From assembly GCA_037179385.1 (NCBI GenBank), contig CM074188.1, forward strand, positions 24,507,318-24,571,317: a stretch of DNA of 64,000 nucleotides. Reading direction: 5' to 3'. The notes beneath the pieces were generated by a model. That model saw only the letters and a list, made by a program, of their open reading frames with translations. It searched no databases and had not been told where the DNA came from. Numbering within the stretch: the stretch's first letter is position 1; every line of letters begins with the position of its first letter. Of the stretch, positions 25,551 through 37,600 are shown piece after piece. The stretch is from Holothuria scabra (taxonomy: Eukaryota > Echinodermata > Holothuroidea > Aspidochirotida > Holothuriidae). Both the position numbers and the translations under genes were made by a program.

Positions 25551-25556
25551 AATAAA
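25551..25556 (+). terminator. Candidate poly(A) signal for the basigin-like gene
   Basis: AATAAA, the first canonical hexamer I noticed downstream of the TGA at 24655. Use of the site is not shown; later hexamers such as the one near 28813 are alternatives. Confidence 0.35.
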
Positions 25557-27421
25557 CAGATGGATTTGTTTTGTTAGTGTTTACAACATTCGTAGCTCTC
25601 ATATATAGAGGTTAATCTGTCAGGTAGGTCATCATGGGGTAATTTTGAAAGTGGGATTTGACAGCACTTTGCTATGTTCTACTTTGTGGAGGTTATAGTT
25701 GGTTTAATTTCAGAAGCATCATTAAACCTCTAGTGCATGCCTCCAATGTGGGGATCTTTGTGCATATATCAAGGTTGGGTGGACACAGTGGAGATAAAGC
25801 CCCTTGAATATGAATTTGTAGTCTCGAAACCACAACGGTGAACGATGGCTTCTCTTGTTGCTGAATTTTCTGCTACCATATCTACTCTCAATTTCGAGCT
25901 CTCTTTGAAGATGTGTTGGCTCCTTGTTCACTTCCTGCCGGTAGCAGAAGTGCAACAGTGGTCAGAGAGGGTTTAATTGATCAGTATTACAATGTCATGG
26001 TCAAAGTGGTCAGAGAAAAACAAAGAAATGCATTCATGGTTTGACAAAAATGCGGAACACACTCATTCTCTGCACTCACTGCTTCCTCCAGAGAAAACTT
26101 TAAAAAAAAAAAATGTCAATGGGAGACTATGATTACTACTGAAAAACAGTTGTTTTGAAAAACAAACAGATCCTTTGATCTACCTGTCCCTTTTCCCTCA
26201 TATGTATTGCACTCTGGTGAAAGTTATGAGAAAGGGTCCATTGCAAAAAAGTTACAAATCTTGGAAGTTCTTGCCTTGAAATTTTGTCAATTGTAGGGAA
26301 ATTTTTCTTTACGCTACAGGAAAACATTAAACATAAGTTGTGAAAAGTATGGCTTGTTTCCTGGGGAATAAACTGAAAAAGTGGTCAAGGCTCAACGTAG
26401 TTCAGAAGCTATGACAACGAATTGCTCACAGTAATTCTATTGTATGTTATTGTTATATTCTTGGTGCAATTTGATTGATTTTAAGCAAATTTATTGTGAT
26501 TGTTTCAGTCATTTTTCTTCGTATTTTAAGGACAGTTTGTATCAAAGCACTATAAATGTGCAACTAATTTTATTAATTTTATCACCATTTCGAAATGACA
26601 TGGCATGAAAGCTGGCTTTAGAGGCTTCATGAAGTGGTACATGCATGCCATAGCAAAGAAATCACAAGGAAAGTTGTTTATGAAAAGCCAAGGAGATGAA
26701 GATTGTGATTATATATCGGTGATGTTTCCATTATGTAATGTTTCTTCTTTGTACGAGCCATGCCACCTTTCATTCATTTTACATTTATTACTTTTCTATA
26801 TAAACTCACCACTATTGCTTTCTTTCGAAGAGAAATCCTGATGTACATAGGTAAGTAATGTATATATATATATATACGTATAGCAATCATCATTTACTAT
26901 CGGGTAATCCCAGTGTATGCTCTTTATGAAATATTAGTTTCCTCTCAATATGTTAAACTCATATCTACTCAAGTGGGCCCAGCTTCATAAAGGGTTACGA
27001 TGGACCATAAGTTTGATCTGTCATGCAGCGTCTGTTGAAACAAGTTCCTTAATTTATTGCCACATGGCATTGTGGGGTACACAAACTGAAGTTAGCACAT
27101 GGTGTGTATCGTCCCCTTGTTTTTGTGCAGTATGTAACTATAGCAGATAGAACGAATCTAAATGCTAAGTTTGACGGTACGAAAATGGGTCTCTGCAGTT
27201 CTTTACAGCTTGAAATGCAAATTTTTGCACCAAAAAGGCAATTTTTGATAAACTTCACTATGCAGAACCACACTGTATGTGTCTCCATATATTATGGATG
27301 AATTAGAAAGGACAGTCAGTTAACCATGAAATTTTGAAGTAGGCCCAGATTTTGGTACATGTTGTAGGTCTGTGAGTCATTTTGGTTATCCTGATGATTC
27401 TCAGGATTTGAATTTGTACAT

Positions 27422-27573
27422 AGACCTATTTCCAAATAGCAATTAAAAAGGATTATGGGATAGAGTTTTGGTGTTTGTCATTTTTGTCAGTGGCATTTTA
27501 CTGCGGTGAAAATTGACGTACACCCAAAGCTCTATGCTACAATTCATTGTAATTGCTATTTGGAAATAGGTCT
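27422..27573. repeat. 152-bp hairpin element with 24-bp perfect inverted repeat
   Basis: 27422-27445 (AGACCTATTTCC...) and 27550-27573 (...GGAAATAGGTCT) are perfect reverse complements over 24 bp, separated by 104 bp. Possible MITE remnant downstream of the basigin-like gene. Confidence 0.65.
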
Positions 27574-28268
27574 GTGGCCACTCAATTGAATTATGGAACT
27601 GGTCTATGGAGATCCAAAGCAAGTTCAATATCAATTGTTTTTATCAGTAGTTGCCTAAACATCTAAATGTAATAAATTTTATGAAGTAGCCCGCCTACTT
27701 TTTATCCATCTTTCCTCCAAACCACATGAAAACTGGATTTATATGGAGTGTTTAGCATTTTGGTGCATGTATTGGAGTTACTGCAGTGGTATTTTGTAAC
27801 TTGCTTGCATTTGTGACTCTGTGGATCGTCTCTTTTAGGTTTAGCAAAGAACAGCTGGTAATAGATCTCCATTCCAGCAGCATGGTTTTGCAGGAGCTGT
27901 ACCCAGATCCATGCCTCACCAATAATGTGTTGTCAGATTGCACAGGCTTTCAGAGTCCATTGCTGTGATGGGTCACAAACCTAGTGTTAACTAAATACAT
28001 AGTGAATGTTTGTCATGGTTCTTTTCCTGATTTTTTTCCCTGCCAATTGATTGAGAACAGAGGTGCAAAAGCACCATCAGATTAAAAGTTTCATTAAATA
28101 TTTCAACTGTATATGGCGGTAAGTGTTGTTGTTTAGCATAGGAATTTAAAAAAACTCTTTGGCATAGATTGCTCTTGTTTTTGTGCAATGCATCTTTGTA
28201 GGGCGTGGCTGATGGCATCACAATGGCCCTTTGTACCACTAGTATCATATGCCAACGATAGATGAAGA

Positions 28269-28500
28269 CCGTATGCATTGACATCACCACTGATGTCATT
28301 TTTGAGGGAATATATGTTTAGAACACATGCCTACAAACATAGACTGGTGGTCAGCACCCAGTAGAATTCACCCTAGGTGTCCAAACTTCTGCTCGTGTCA
28401 AATCAGTTGACCAATCAGCTGTCTGCATTTGTTGACGTTGGTTTGTTATTTCTCCCAAGTAGATGGTACATTTGGCATCGTGACATCATGTGCATAAGGT
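28269..28500. repeat. Dispersed repeat family E, copy 1
   Basis: CCGTATGCATTGACATCACC at the left and GTGACATCATGTGCATAAGGT-type sequence at the right align with 50617-50823; the two also share internal AGTAGATGGTAC-like and AATTCACCCT blocks. Confidence 0.6.
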
Positions 28501-28954
28501 TTATAGTCAGTGGTATTGTTTAGCAGCTGTTGTGCCATATTTGCTCTGGGTTTCATTGATTGTGAGATTTTATGATAGTGCATATTTAATTTAAGTGTGA
28601 ATTAGTCAAAATGCTTGCATTGATAAAAGAATTTGACATTGTACATTATTTTGTGGAAGAGACCTGTATGATTAAAATGAATCCAATATAATTTGATAAC
28701 AGGTGACGTTTTAACAATGAAAGTATTCACAGTTAATAGTTGTAAGTGGTTGGTTAAAGCTCAGATCATAGCATTGAATTCATTCTTTATTAATGTCATT
28801 TTTGTGGAGGTGAAATAAATTCAATTATGGTGTTTACTATAAATTATAGTAAGTAGTAAGCTTAGGATTTGATGTATATGTGAAGTGATGTCAGGGAGCT
28901 GTGAAAGATGGAGAAACATCTACAAACTTTGAAGGGACTAGTTATCTTGGGAGT

Positions 28955-29309
28955 GATGTGCACTGTTTAAAGATGGAATGTGGTCATGAAAAAGAATTCT
29001 CAAAACGCAAGCCTTCGGTAACCTTTTCACGGATTACGTCACTACCATGTGACTTCATAATTAAAATCTGAAATATTCACATTTCAGATATTAATTATAA
29101 AGTCACTTGATCATGACGTAATCCGTGAAAAGGTTACAGAAGGCTTGCATTTTGAGAATTCTTTTTAGTGACAACTCTCCATCTTTAACAAGAAATTTCC
29201 TAACTGGCTAACAATAGCCCTAATCCCTAACCTAATCCCTAATCCTAACAAAGAATACAATACAATGGCAACAACCAATCAAAAAACACCTTGTTTAACA
29301 GTGCACATC
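28955..29309. mobile_element. MITE family C (GATGCGCACTGTTTAACAAG ends), interrupted by a nested MITE
   Basis: Outer element: left end GATGTGCACTGTTTAA at 28955-28970, right part 29189-29309 ending TTAACAGTGCACATC. The middle 28971-29184 is another transposon that landed on the TTAA of CTGTTTAACAAG. The outer element carries TTAGGG-like blocks (CCCTAATCCCTAACC). Other copies: 43243-43383, about 52100-52255, 53004-53149 and 55995-56147. Confidence 0.82.
28971..29184. mobile_element. 214-bp palindromic TTAA MITE nested in family C element
   Basis: A near-perfect palindrome: left arm AGATGGAATGTGGTC and AAGAATTCTCAAAACGCAAG, right arm CTTGCATTTTGAGAATTCTT and ACAACTCTCCATCT. TTAA is duplicated at 28967-28970 and 29185-29188. 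Removing the insert and one TTAA restores the CTGTTTAACAAG end of the host MITE. Confidence 0.88.
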
Positions 29310-31439
29310 AACCCATGTCTTAAGGTGATCTTGGAACTACATTTTTGCCTGGGGTAGCAAAAGTCCCAATCAGAACTGCTCTTAGACTGATATCAAATTT
29401 AAAATAATTTGAGTAGCATGTATTTGACAGCATTCGCTGAGAGTGTTATGATTATGGTGTTAGAGTGAATTTGGGTATGTCCTAAAGCAATTAGCAGGGG
29501 TTGTTTTGGGCAAATTTTGGAAAGGTTTTGGTATGGCCAGGAGTTATAAGGTTGGGTAAATTGGAATAATCTGTTGTTGTAAACCTCATTAATATGTGAA
29601 ATTTTGATTCCATTGGTTGGCTTCTAGTGACTCTCCCCGAACGAGTCTGATTCTTTCAAAGTCAAGCAATACTGAGGTAAAAAGGCACAGGCAATGCTCT
29701 GAACTTAAGTTTTGAGCTGAAAAAGTGAAAGGGTTGATTTTTTTCTTTCAGTTTAAATGCTTGTGTATGCTTTTTTTAAACTTGTGGTATATCTATGGTA
29801 CTCTGATGTATGGCTCAAAAAGATTGTCTTTGTATTAGGAAAGACTTAAGTGTCAAAATTTGGTGAAAACGTGTAAAATTGTTTGTGATATTTTTCCTGC
29901 AAAGAAGAACTCATGTTCAGACATTAGCAAAACAGTAGATTGCACCCTTTTAAAATTTGGCATCACACAACTTGTGATTAATGAAAGTTACTTTCCTTGC
30001 TGGTTGTCAATGATACACCCATGAAACCCTTCCATGTTTCTTCTGACATGGTGTCTACACTCTAAAAATTTCTTCATTAAATTTGAATAGAATCTCATCA
30101 AAAGGAGCACAAACCAGAATCTTGTCAAAATTTTGACTAGGTTAGGATCAAAAATGAAGAAAAAAAAGTTTTTCATTTTTAACCATTTCTAGTCAGTTTC
30201 AATCAGGTCTTGTCAAATGTTTGACAAAATTCCAATTTGTTCCCCAATATACTAGATGTCCTTTAGAGTGTACATGTAGGAGAGTACAAGAACCATTGCT
30301 TTCACATTACAATCCAGCTCTAGGATGTTATAAAAAAAAAAAGAGTGCATATTTTCTGGGGAAGGGGGGGGGGGGGCTACTGTTGGTAGTGGGGGATCTG
30401 GAGAAAATAAAAAAAATAGCTTTCAAAATATGTATACATATACTACGTTGTACTGTTTTGGGATTTAATAGGGAGGGGTAAAGCTGGAACTGGAAATTCT
30501 CCCCGCATCCACTTGTAATTTGTCTGTGTTAGCAGCAAAAAAAGAAAATAAATAAATATCGGTGAGTTAGAGGGAAGTAGAACAGGCATTCTTTAATGGA
30601 GGACAAGCATTGGATGTCTATCTTTTACAGCTCCCTGATGATGGTTCCTTTTGTGGATTTCATTAAGTATTGCAAAATTACAGCATGAATTATGGTACTT
30701 GCTGTGTGTTTCAGTCCATAATGGATAATTATTCCTTTAGTAATTCGGGTTTTAACATTGAAGAATATAATAAAATGTACTCAAGAAAAAAAATGATATT
30801 TTGGTTTGTGTGTTTTGGCGTGTATGTGTTTTAAATGCATAGTTATTCTGCTTCGTAGAGAAAAATATACTTTTGCCTTGTTCCACATTTGCACTTCGCG
30901 CTGCCAACAACATTGAAATTAACAGCCTTCCATTCACTTGTGTTTCGAGGACGTTTTTCGTCAGAGACCAGCAGACACTCAACAAATGCACGATGGACAA
31001 CACAAGGGATTACTCTCTTCCAAATTCCGTTCTAAATAGCCAGCTCAGTATATTTAAGTAGGTCGTTTGCAACGCTTTGCGAGGATGTGGGCATTCACCA
31101 AAATGGATGACGTTTGCTGTTTTTTCCAGGCTGAAAACATAAGAGGATCCCATCTTTCCAAAACATTTTGCCCATTACAAAACATTACTTTAAAGGAAAG
31201 GGTGGTAAAAGATATACTACTCATTGAATCCCTCTCTTGAGATGTTGTTAATGTAGATTTCAATTACTAATCATTTATCACATAGTATTGTGTGACATGA
31301 ATGTTATTGTATTTTTGATGACAGTGTAAAGACCATATTATGTCAATCGAGTAGAGAAAACCTAATATAGGTACAAGTACACCTTTTTCAAATCTAGAAA
31401 ATGACAGCAATATTTCACAGACAGATTATATTTGAAATC
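29310..31439. other. Intergenic between convergent basigin-like and HCN genes
   Basis: AT-rich, with a G-run near 30365-30377. No coding features recognised. Confidence 0.5.
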
Positions 31440-31445
31440 TTTATT
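31440..31445 (-). terminator. Candidate poly(A) signal for HCN
   Basis: TTTATT on the plus strand, AATAAA on the minus strand, about 60 bp after the inferred HCN stop codon. Confidence 0.45.
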
Positions 31446-31506
31446 TCAGGTCCTTGTAAAAAGTTGTACCATAATTCTAGTTTGAATTTGAATTCAGGTT
31501 TTCTCG

Positions 31507-31627
31507 CTAAACCTTGACAGTTTCATCTAATTCGGAAAAGGAACTTTTTGTCACTGCGATAACTTCTTCGGAAATATTCACCTCTGATCCACGTATTGGG
31601 GTCTTGTCCTTTGGTATGCAAACAGAG
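31507..31627 (-). CDS. HCN: HCN exon 8 (inferred): short C-terminal tail and stop
   Basis: Found by scanning for a phase-2 acceptor downstream of exon 7. A pyrimidine-rich tract ending in attgacag precedes 31627. The matching frame is open for 39 codons ([20 protein letters not shown]...) to TAG at 31507-31509. The end is ETVKV. A minus-strand AATAAA lies 61 bp beyond. I cannot exclude extra exons between 31.6 and 32.8 kb or an alternative end. Confidence 0.55.
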
Positions 31628-34600
31628 CTGTCAATTCAGGGAAAAAGAATCAGAGTTCATATCAACTTTGGGCAGTAACTCTTATTAGAATTTGCAGAAT
31701 ACAAAGTTATGCACTAATCAATAGTAACTAATACATCCCCCCCCCCCCGACAAGGTCCGTCAATGTTCTTTGGGAGTTTTAAATATTTTTTATGCCTTGA
31801 CCCACCCCTTCGTCATGCAAGTCATACATAGACTGACGTATACGTTTTCTGTTAAATACGATGGACATATGCTGTACAAATCAGGTTGCTGTAGAACTTT
31901 CACTCACCCCTATGTCACTACTTATGCACCTCTGTGACCAACGTGACGCATATTGACTTACCACTCACTGGGTTACAGAGAGCCTGTCTTTCAATCAGAA
32001 AGTAAATAATCTTCCCATTGTCCTCTGTGCTCTCTTGACCATTACTCAAATCATCTATGCCTTTTCCCTCTTCTTAACTTCCCCATGGGTGAGTAGGACT
32101 ACCACCATTGGGGAACCATAGTTTTTTCCCCAAATCGTACGTTTACCGGCAAGTAAGACAGTTATTCCCGAATAAAAGCAAAGTCGGATACAGAAGGTGA
32201 TGCAATGTTTTTAATGCCCATAATTTTTCTTTTTTTTCATTTCTCAACATTTGATTGTCGTCTCCCCATTGTGAGCAGGGAATTTTGAAGATGCCACCAA
32301 CTTGTAACGACAATCTCGGTGGCACAAGTGAACGGAGAGTGGGACATGGAAATTCACCACTTCAATGTTTTCTCCCACAGTCTGCTACTTTGGAACTACA
32401 AGGGTGCACAGTTTCATGGAGCAAACTGTAACTTCCTTACAATTTTCTGCCCCCCCCCCCCCCCCCATTTAGCCCTTCCACTTTTGAAGTCCTCCTACTG
32501 GCCACACGTCAGTAGGCCATTTGTAAAATGCAATATGTTTGTTCCAACAAATATAGTCCGCAAAAAGGTCAGGAAAGTCACAAATGATGAAAGTGACTAT
32601 TTTCTTCCGAGCTGCATTAAAATGTCATATTATTCAACTTTTTCTCGTCAAAATGATAACTAAACTTCTGAAAGAGTATTTTCTTCAACAACTTGAAGTT
32701 TCTCTCACTCGCCCTTATGTCAGAAGAATCGTGGATGTGCCACGAATATAAAATCACTAATGCTGTGCGTGCAGCCTCTGTTGCGTTACGCTTTTTCCCC
32801 AGCATGCATTGCACCCGGATTTTCCCTAACTTGTCAATTCGAGCATACCCACCTGCCAGCCGGGAGTGTGAACATCAAATCTGTGTCGCTGCCCTTCAAA
32901 ATCTTTGATCTCAGTAAGCTCGATGAGCGCCCAATTTTGGTTAGTCTGCGCAGAGCAATCTCTTCCATTGTGCGACGCATCTCTGGATATTCGTTCAGGA
33001 TCATCTGGAAGTTATCCACCGAGAGCGAGTAAAGCTGACAGTATGTTTCGCTCTGAACTGTGGCTACTCGACGTTCTTCTGTCAGTAGACAAATTTCTGC
33101 CGAAAGATGAGTAGGTAGGTCCTTAAGTCAAAAATGTTCTCTTAGCAAAACAAACACAAAGGTCCTCAAGTCAAAAAGGTTCCGGCTTTCGGCCAGTTTG
33201 TTAGAAACTGAGTCGTTAAATTCCATCTAACTAACTGACCCCCCTTTCGACTGACTAAAATACTGTTGACGTTTGTCTGGCGGTAGGCGTGGTTTGCCAA
33301 TTGTGAAATCAAGCAAGTGATGGCACATTATATATGCAATCAGTGTGGTGTTGCAACACTACAATTTTGGGGGGATGAATGTTATCCAGCGGAAAATGTA
33401 GGCTGTAGTGGAGGGCGAGTCCAAGATCACAAGATCCAAGATCAGGTTTATTAATTAACAGGACAAATGGAAACAGAAAATGAATGCCATTCTTGCAAAA
33501 CAACCACACAAAAAGCTAATTCATTAGAACGGATGGCATGGACGGCGGAGTCTGGTGCAAGTGCGTTCCGTGATTCCTGCAACAAAAGTTTGCAACAGTT
33601 ATTCCTGCCATCGACACCATTTTTCAAAATAGGAATTTTCGAAAAATGGTCTTTACTTAAGAATAGGCGACCAATCCTACCAACCTCGATGAAAGAATTT
33701 TGTGCAAAGAGTGCTCAAATTCCCACGAAAAACATTCGACCTAGGTCCACCTTGTACCAAAGCTCACCGACCTTCCCGTTCTGTTGAAAGGTATCGTTAG
33801 CGTCATGAAACTTCCTCCAGGTTTAGGAGAATTCCTTAACCGTGATTAAGCACTGCCGTATCCGAACAGTTAATGATATCCGGACCATCAGTGGGGTTCA
33901 TCAGCCTGAAGTCGTCTTAATTTTATTGTCTACATGATGTAGTTCTAAGCCCTCATATTAAGAGAAAATGCGGGAATCAATAAAGTGTACGCCATCCATG
34001 ATATGGGTAAACAAAGAATTTGCCAAATTAAAAATGATGGACCCCAGTTATACCCGACTAATACCATCATTTGACTGTTCGAATTCCCAGGTCGAGTCAT
34101 ACCACAGACTCTACAAATGGAACCTACCGTCGTTGTGCGTGATGCTCCGGAAAAGCAATAGAGTAGGAAAACAAGCCAGTAAGCCAGAACTAGAAAAGCC
34201 TGGCCGTGGCTGCCTCGACTTGAACCTATAAGTTGTAAACGGGGCCGTAAAACTCTCTCTAACTGTTCGAATTTGCCTATACTGGCATTGCAAGTTATAG
34301 CACGCCATTAACACATTACACAAAATAACCAATTTTCGTAAGAAGGAATCTTTTAATGCAGTAACTTCCACGAATATGAAGTGTTTAGAGACCAAAAGCA
34401 GTCACACCAAACTTATTTTGTAACAACAGTCAAGTCACACAGATTTCTCCTTATTTCACTAGAAAAAAGTACGTGGCCGGCTCGACTTGAACCAATTTGT
34501 TGGAAACTGGGCTGTAAAAGTCTAACGTAACGTAACGTAACTTAACCTAACCTAACCTTATTTCACTTCCGAGTACCTTCCACAATATTTCAGGGCTTTA

Positions 34601-37600
34601 CCGTAATATTGCATACGTTCAAGATAAATCAATGAGTTAACTGTCCTGATAATTTGCGAGAAAAAATATTTGTCCCCTGACTTTAGGACCAATCATGAAC
34701 AATGCGGACTGCTACACCAATCAAAATTAGAATGACGACCTTTCCTTTTAAAGGCATATTTTCATCATCCCAAACAGTTCCAATTCTCCCAACCTACTTA
34801 CTTCTAGCCCCTCCCACATTTATCTAAAACTCATTTTTATCCAGACACAATCCTAGTTTATTGCTTCATGGCTTGTCCCAGTGGCCATACAAGTCCATAA
34901 TATGTAATCTAGACACTCTGTGTACATGCTGTGTAATTTAGCCATGATGCATTGTTTGAATGTGATGCCAATCAAAGAGCTGTACCAACTGAGAGTTTTG
35001 ATATAAGTATACTGAAACTGTAGTTTGGGGTGACGAATGACTGCCTTTAAGACTTTCTTATTGGATATTCAAACCTTTTAAAAAGATGAGTATAACCTTT
35101 GTAAGTTCATGATGAAAATGTTAGTCTTGAATTTGATGCAAAACAATAAAATTACTTACCCCCAAAGAAGGATCCGTCGGTAAGTGACGTAGCTAAGCAC
35201 CCTTCAGCTGTTATGATGTCAACAATACCCTGCTGAATGAAGTACATTCTGTCTCCGAATGTACCCTCCTTTATAATAACATCTCCTGGTTGGAAGAGTT
35301 CAAATTTAAGAAGCGATACTACCCTCGCCACGAAGGTCGGATCAGCCTCATGGAAGAACGGCACGGAGGCTACTAGATCCCGGCAATTGTAGTTGGCTAT
35401 ACGCTGTAAAGGAAGTTAGAAGGAAGGTTTGAGGGTAAACCTTCACCTTTTTACATTAAAAAAATCGTCTTGACTATAACCAAAACATATCGCAGCTAGA
35501 AATTGTCGGGATGGGGTAGGACTGGATTGGACGGGCTTTGCCGAAACAAATAGACCACGGTAAAGCACTATGAGGGCAGAGTTCCGGGAGTCCAACAGAC
35601 GCATGATCGGTGGGCGGTTATATAGATCTCCCGCCCTGGAGTCCCTCAGAATCGTAGGTTATTAGTAACTGAGTGCGAGCCAGTTACTTAGTGATTTAAA
35701 TGTGATTATTCAGCTTAATTTCTAACCCGCGGTGGGGCCGGCCATAGCCGTTTTCCAGTTGTTGCTCACTGCCTGGACGCCAGGGTTGTGTTTTCGGGGA
35801 TCAAACGCCATGGCCGAACAGGGCATTTTCTCTCGAGGGGGGGATTTTTGCCCGACTCCAGATCCCCAACTAAGACATAATCTCTTCCTAACTGAGGCAC
35901 GAAGTCTGCCCGATTTAGCAAGATTTCAGCCAATGGTGAGGGGGGGTTGTACCGGCCCCGACCAGTACGTCTGTGATTAACTCATTCTTATGGGGGAGTC
36001 CATGGGAAATCTGGTTTGCCTTCATTACTAAGCCAGAAAAGAGCATTACAGCTCCCAGATATTAAAGGATAAGAGCGGTCCCCCAAACTTATTTTGAAGC
36101 AACAGCTTAATATCACAATTTTCTTCTTGTTTCTCTTCAAAGCATCTTTCATCATATTTGATAACTTCGATATTGCATATTCAATGTAAAGCAAGCAGTT
36201 GGCCTACATCTAGTAAATTTCACATGTGAAGAGAAAAATTGCCACATGATTTACAACAGCGAATCATGAAACAGGACACACTACTTCAAGTTGGGGTGAC
36301 TGCTCTTGCCCTTTAATTACGACCCGACAGTACCTAAAAACGTCTCCCACACTCGGAAACTCCTCTAATTAATAGTATGCTGTGTAAACGGTGTGAAAAA
36401 CCAGCCTCAAAGGGTAAGTTAAAATAATTACAGGTAGGATGGAGTTTTACGTCCCAGGTTCCCAACCAATTGGTTCAAGTCAAGCCGGCCACCGCCCTTT
36501 TTCCAGTTGTAGCTCACTAGCTAGTGTTTTTCTTACTCAATTGCTTATGCTGAGCATAAGGAAGCACATTGGTAGTAGGTTCATTTTTTGAAGTCTTCGG
36601 TATGACCAGGCCAAGACTTGAACTCCCGACCTCCCGAATGCAAGTATGAAGCACTTGACCATACAGTCAAAGAACAATAATTTTATTCTCATGTCAAGTA
36701 TTACAAGTAGTAGGCGCGATAAGTGCTTTCAACCAATGTGGAACAACTCATAGCGATCATGGGCGTCCGCAGAAAAAAAAATCGGGGGGGAGGGGGGGAC
36801 AAAATTCTAGGGGGAGGGGGAAAAACCTCCGAGTCACCATGAATTGACACAAGACGTGCGAAAATATCGGCCTGAAATGCCTCCCAGATCGCTCGAAATG
36901 GCATTTCTAAAACCTATTTTTCGCATAGAAACTTAAAAAACACGTCTTGTTTGGTTTTTTCTTTCAATTTTATACGGTTTTCCCATTTTTTTATTTTCCA
37001 GAGGGGAGGGCAATTGCCCCCTTGCCCATGCCTGCGGACGCCAATGATAGAGATTTGTACATATTAACAGCTACATGGGGGCTGCGCCAGGATGATGGGG
37101 GCAAAGCATGAGCTGAGTACTCTTTTTCCTTCTTTTCCTTTCTCTTTTCACGTTTTCTTGCAAATATAGGGGGGGGGGGGAGGGCGCCCACTGTTACCCC
37201 GCCCAATGACATGCAAGATAAAAGTACCTTTAAAAAATGCAACCTCAAATTTACATACAGTAATGACACCACTTGACAATTTCAATACAATTCTTACTAT
37301 AACTACATCCCTTTTAGTACTGCCAACAATCTGTGTCTACTTCAAATGGCAAATCTTTCAATTCGTTCATGATGTACCATGTATAACCTACTTGCTACAA
37401 TCAGCTTCGAGACGTCAAATAAGTTGTAAAAAATATTTACCATACGAAGGGATTGAGACACTTCCCCGTAAATTTTCTCTTCGTCAAACATCTTTCCGTT
37501 GTATCTGTGTTCGTAAAAATCCATAACCGCATCTCTCATTTGTTTTGGAAGTTTACGGTAGGCCATGTACTCCTCAACCTGCGCTACCTAAATGGAAAAT

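Larger units (their letters stand above)
24656..28268. other. Probable 3' UTR then intergenic DNA
   Basis: Follows the basigin-like stop. It contains AATAAA at 25551, a short (TA)n run near 26861-26876 and the hairpin at 27422-27573. No coding exon recognised. Confidence 0.5.

Noticed and set aside
32617..32814. Minus-strand frame just beyond HCN exon 7, considered as the HCN C terminus
   Set aside because: Reading on from exon 7 hits a stop after nine codons, and this frame has no phase-matched acceptor that I could see; the exon at 31627-31507 fits better.
36605..36665. Possible tRNA gene on the minus strand
   Set aside because: The A box is imperfect, an acceptor stem is not evident, and the sequence recurs with a SINE body attached.
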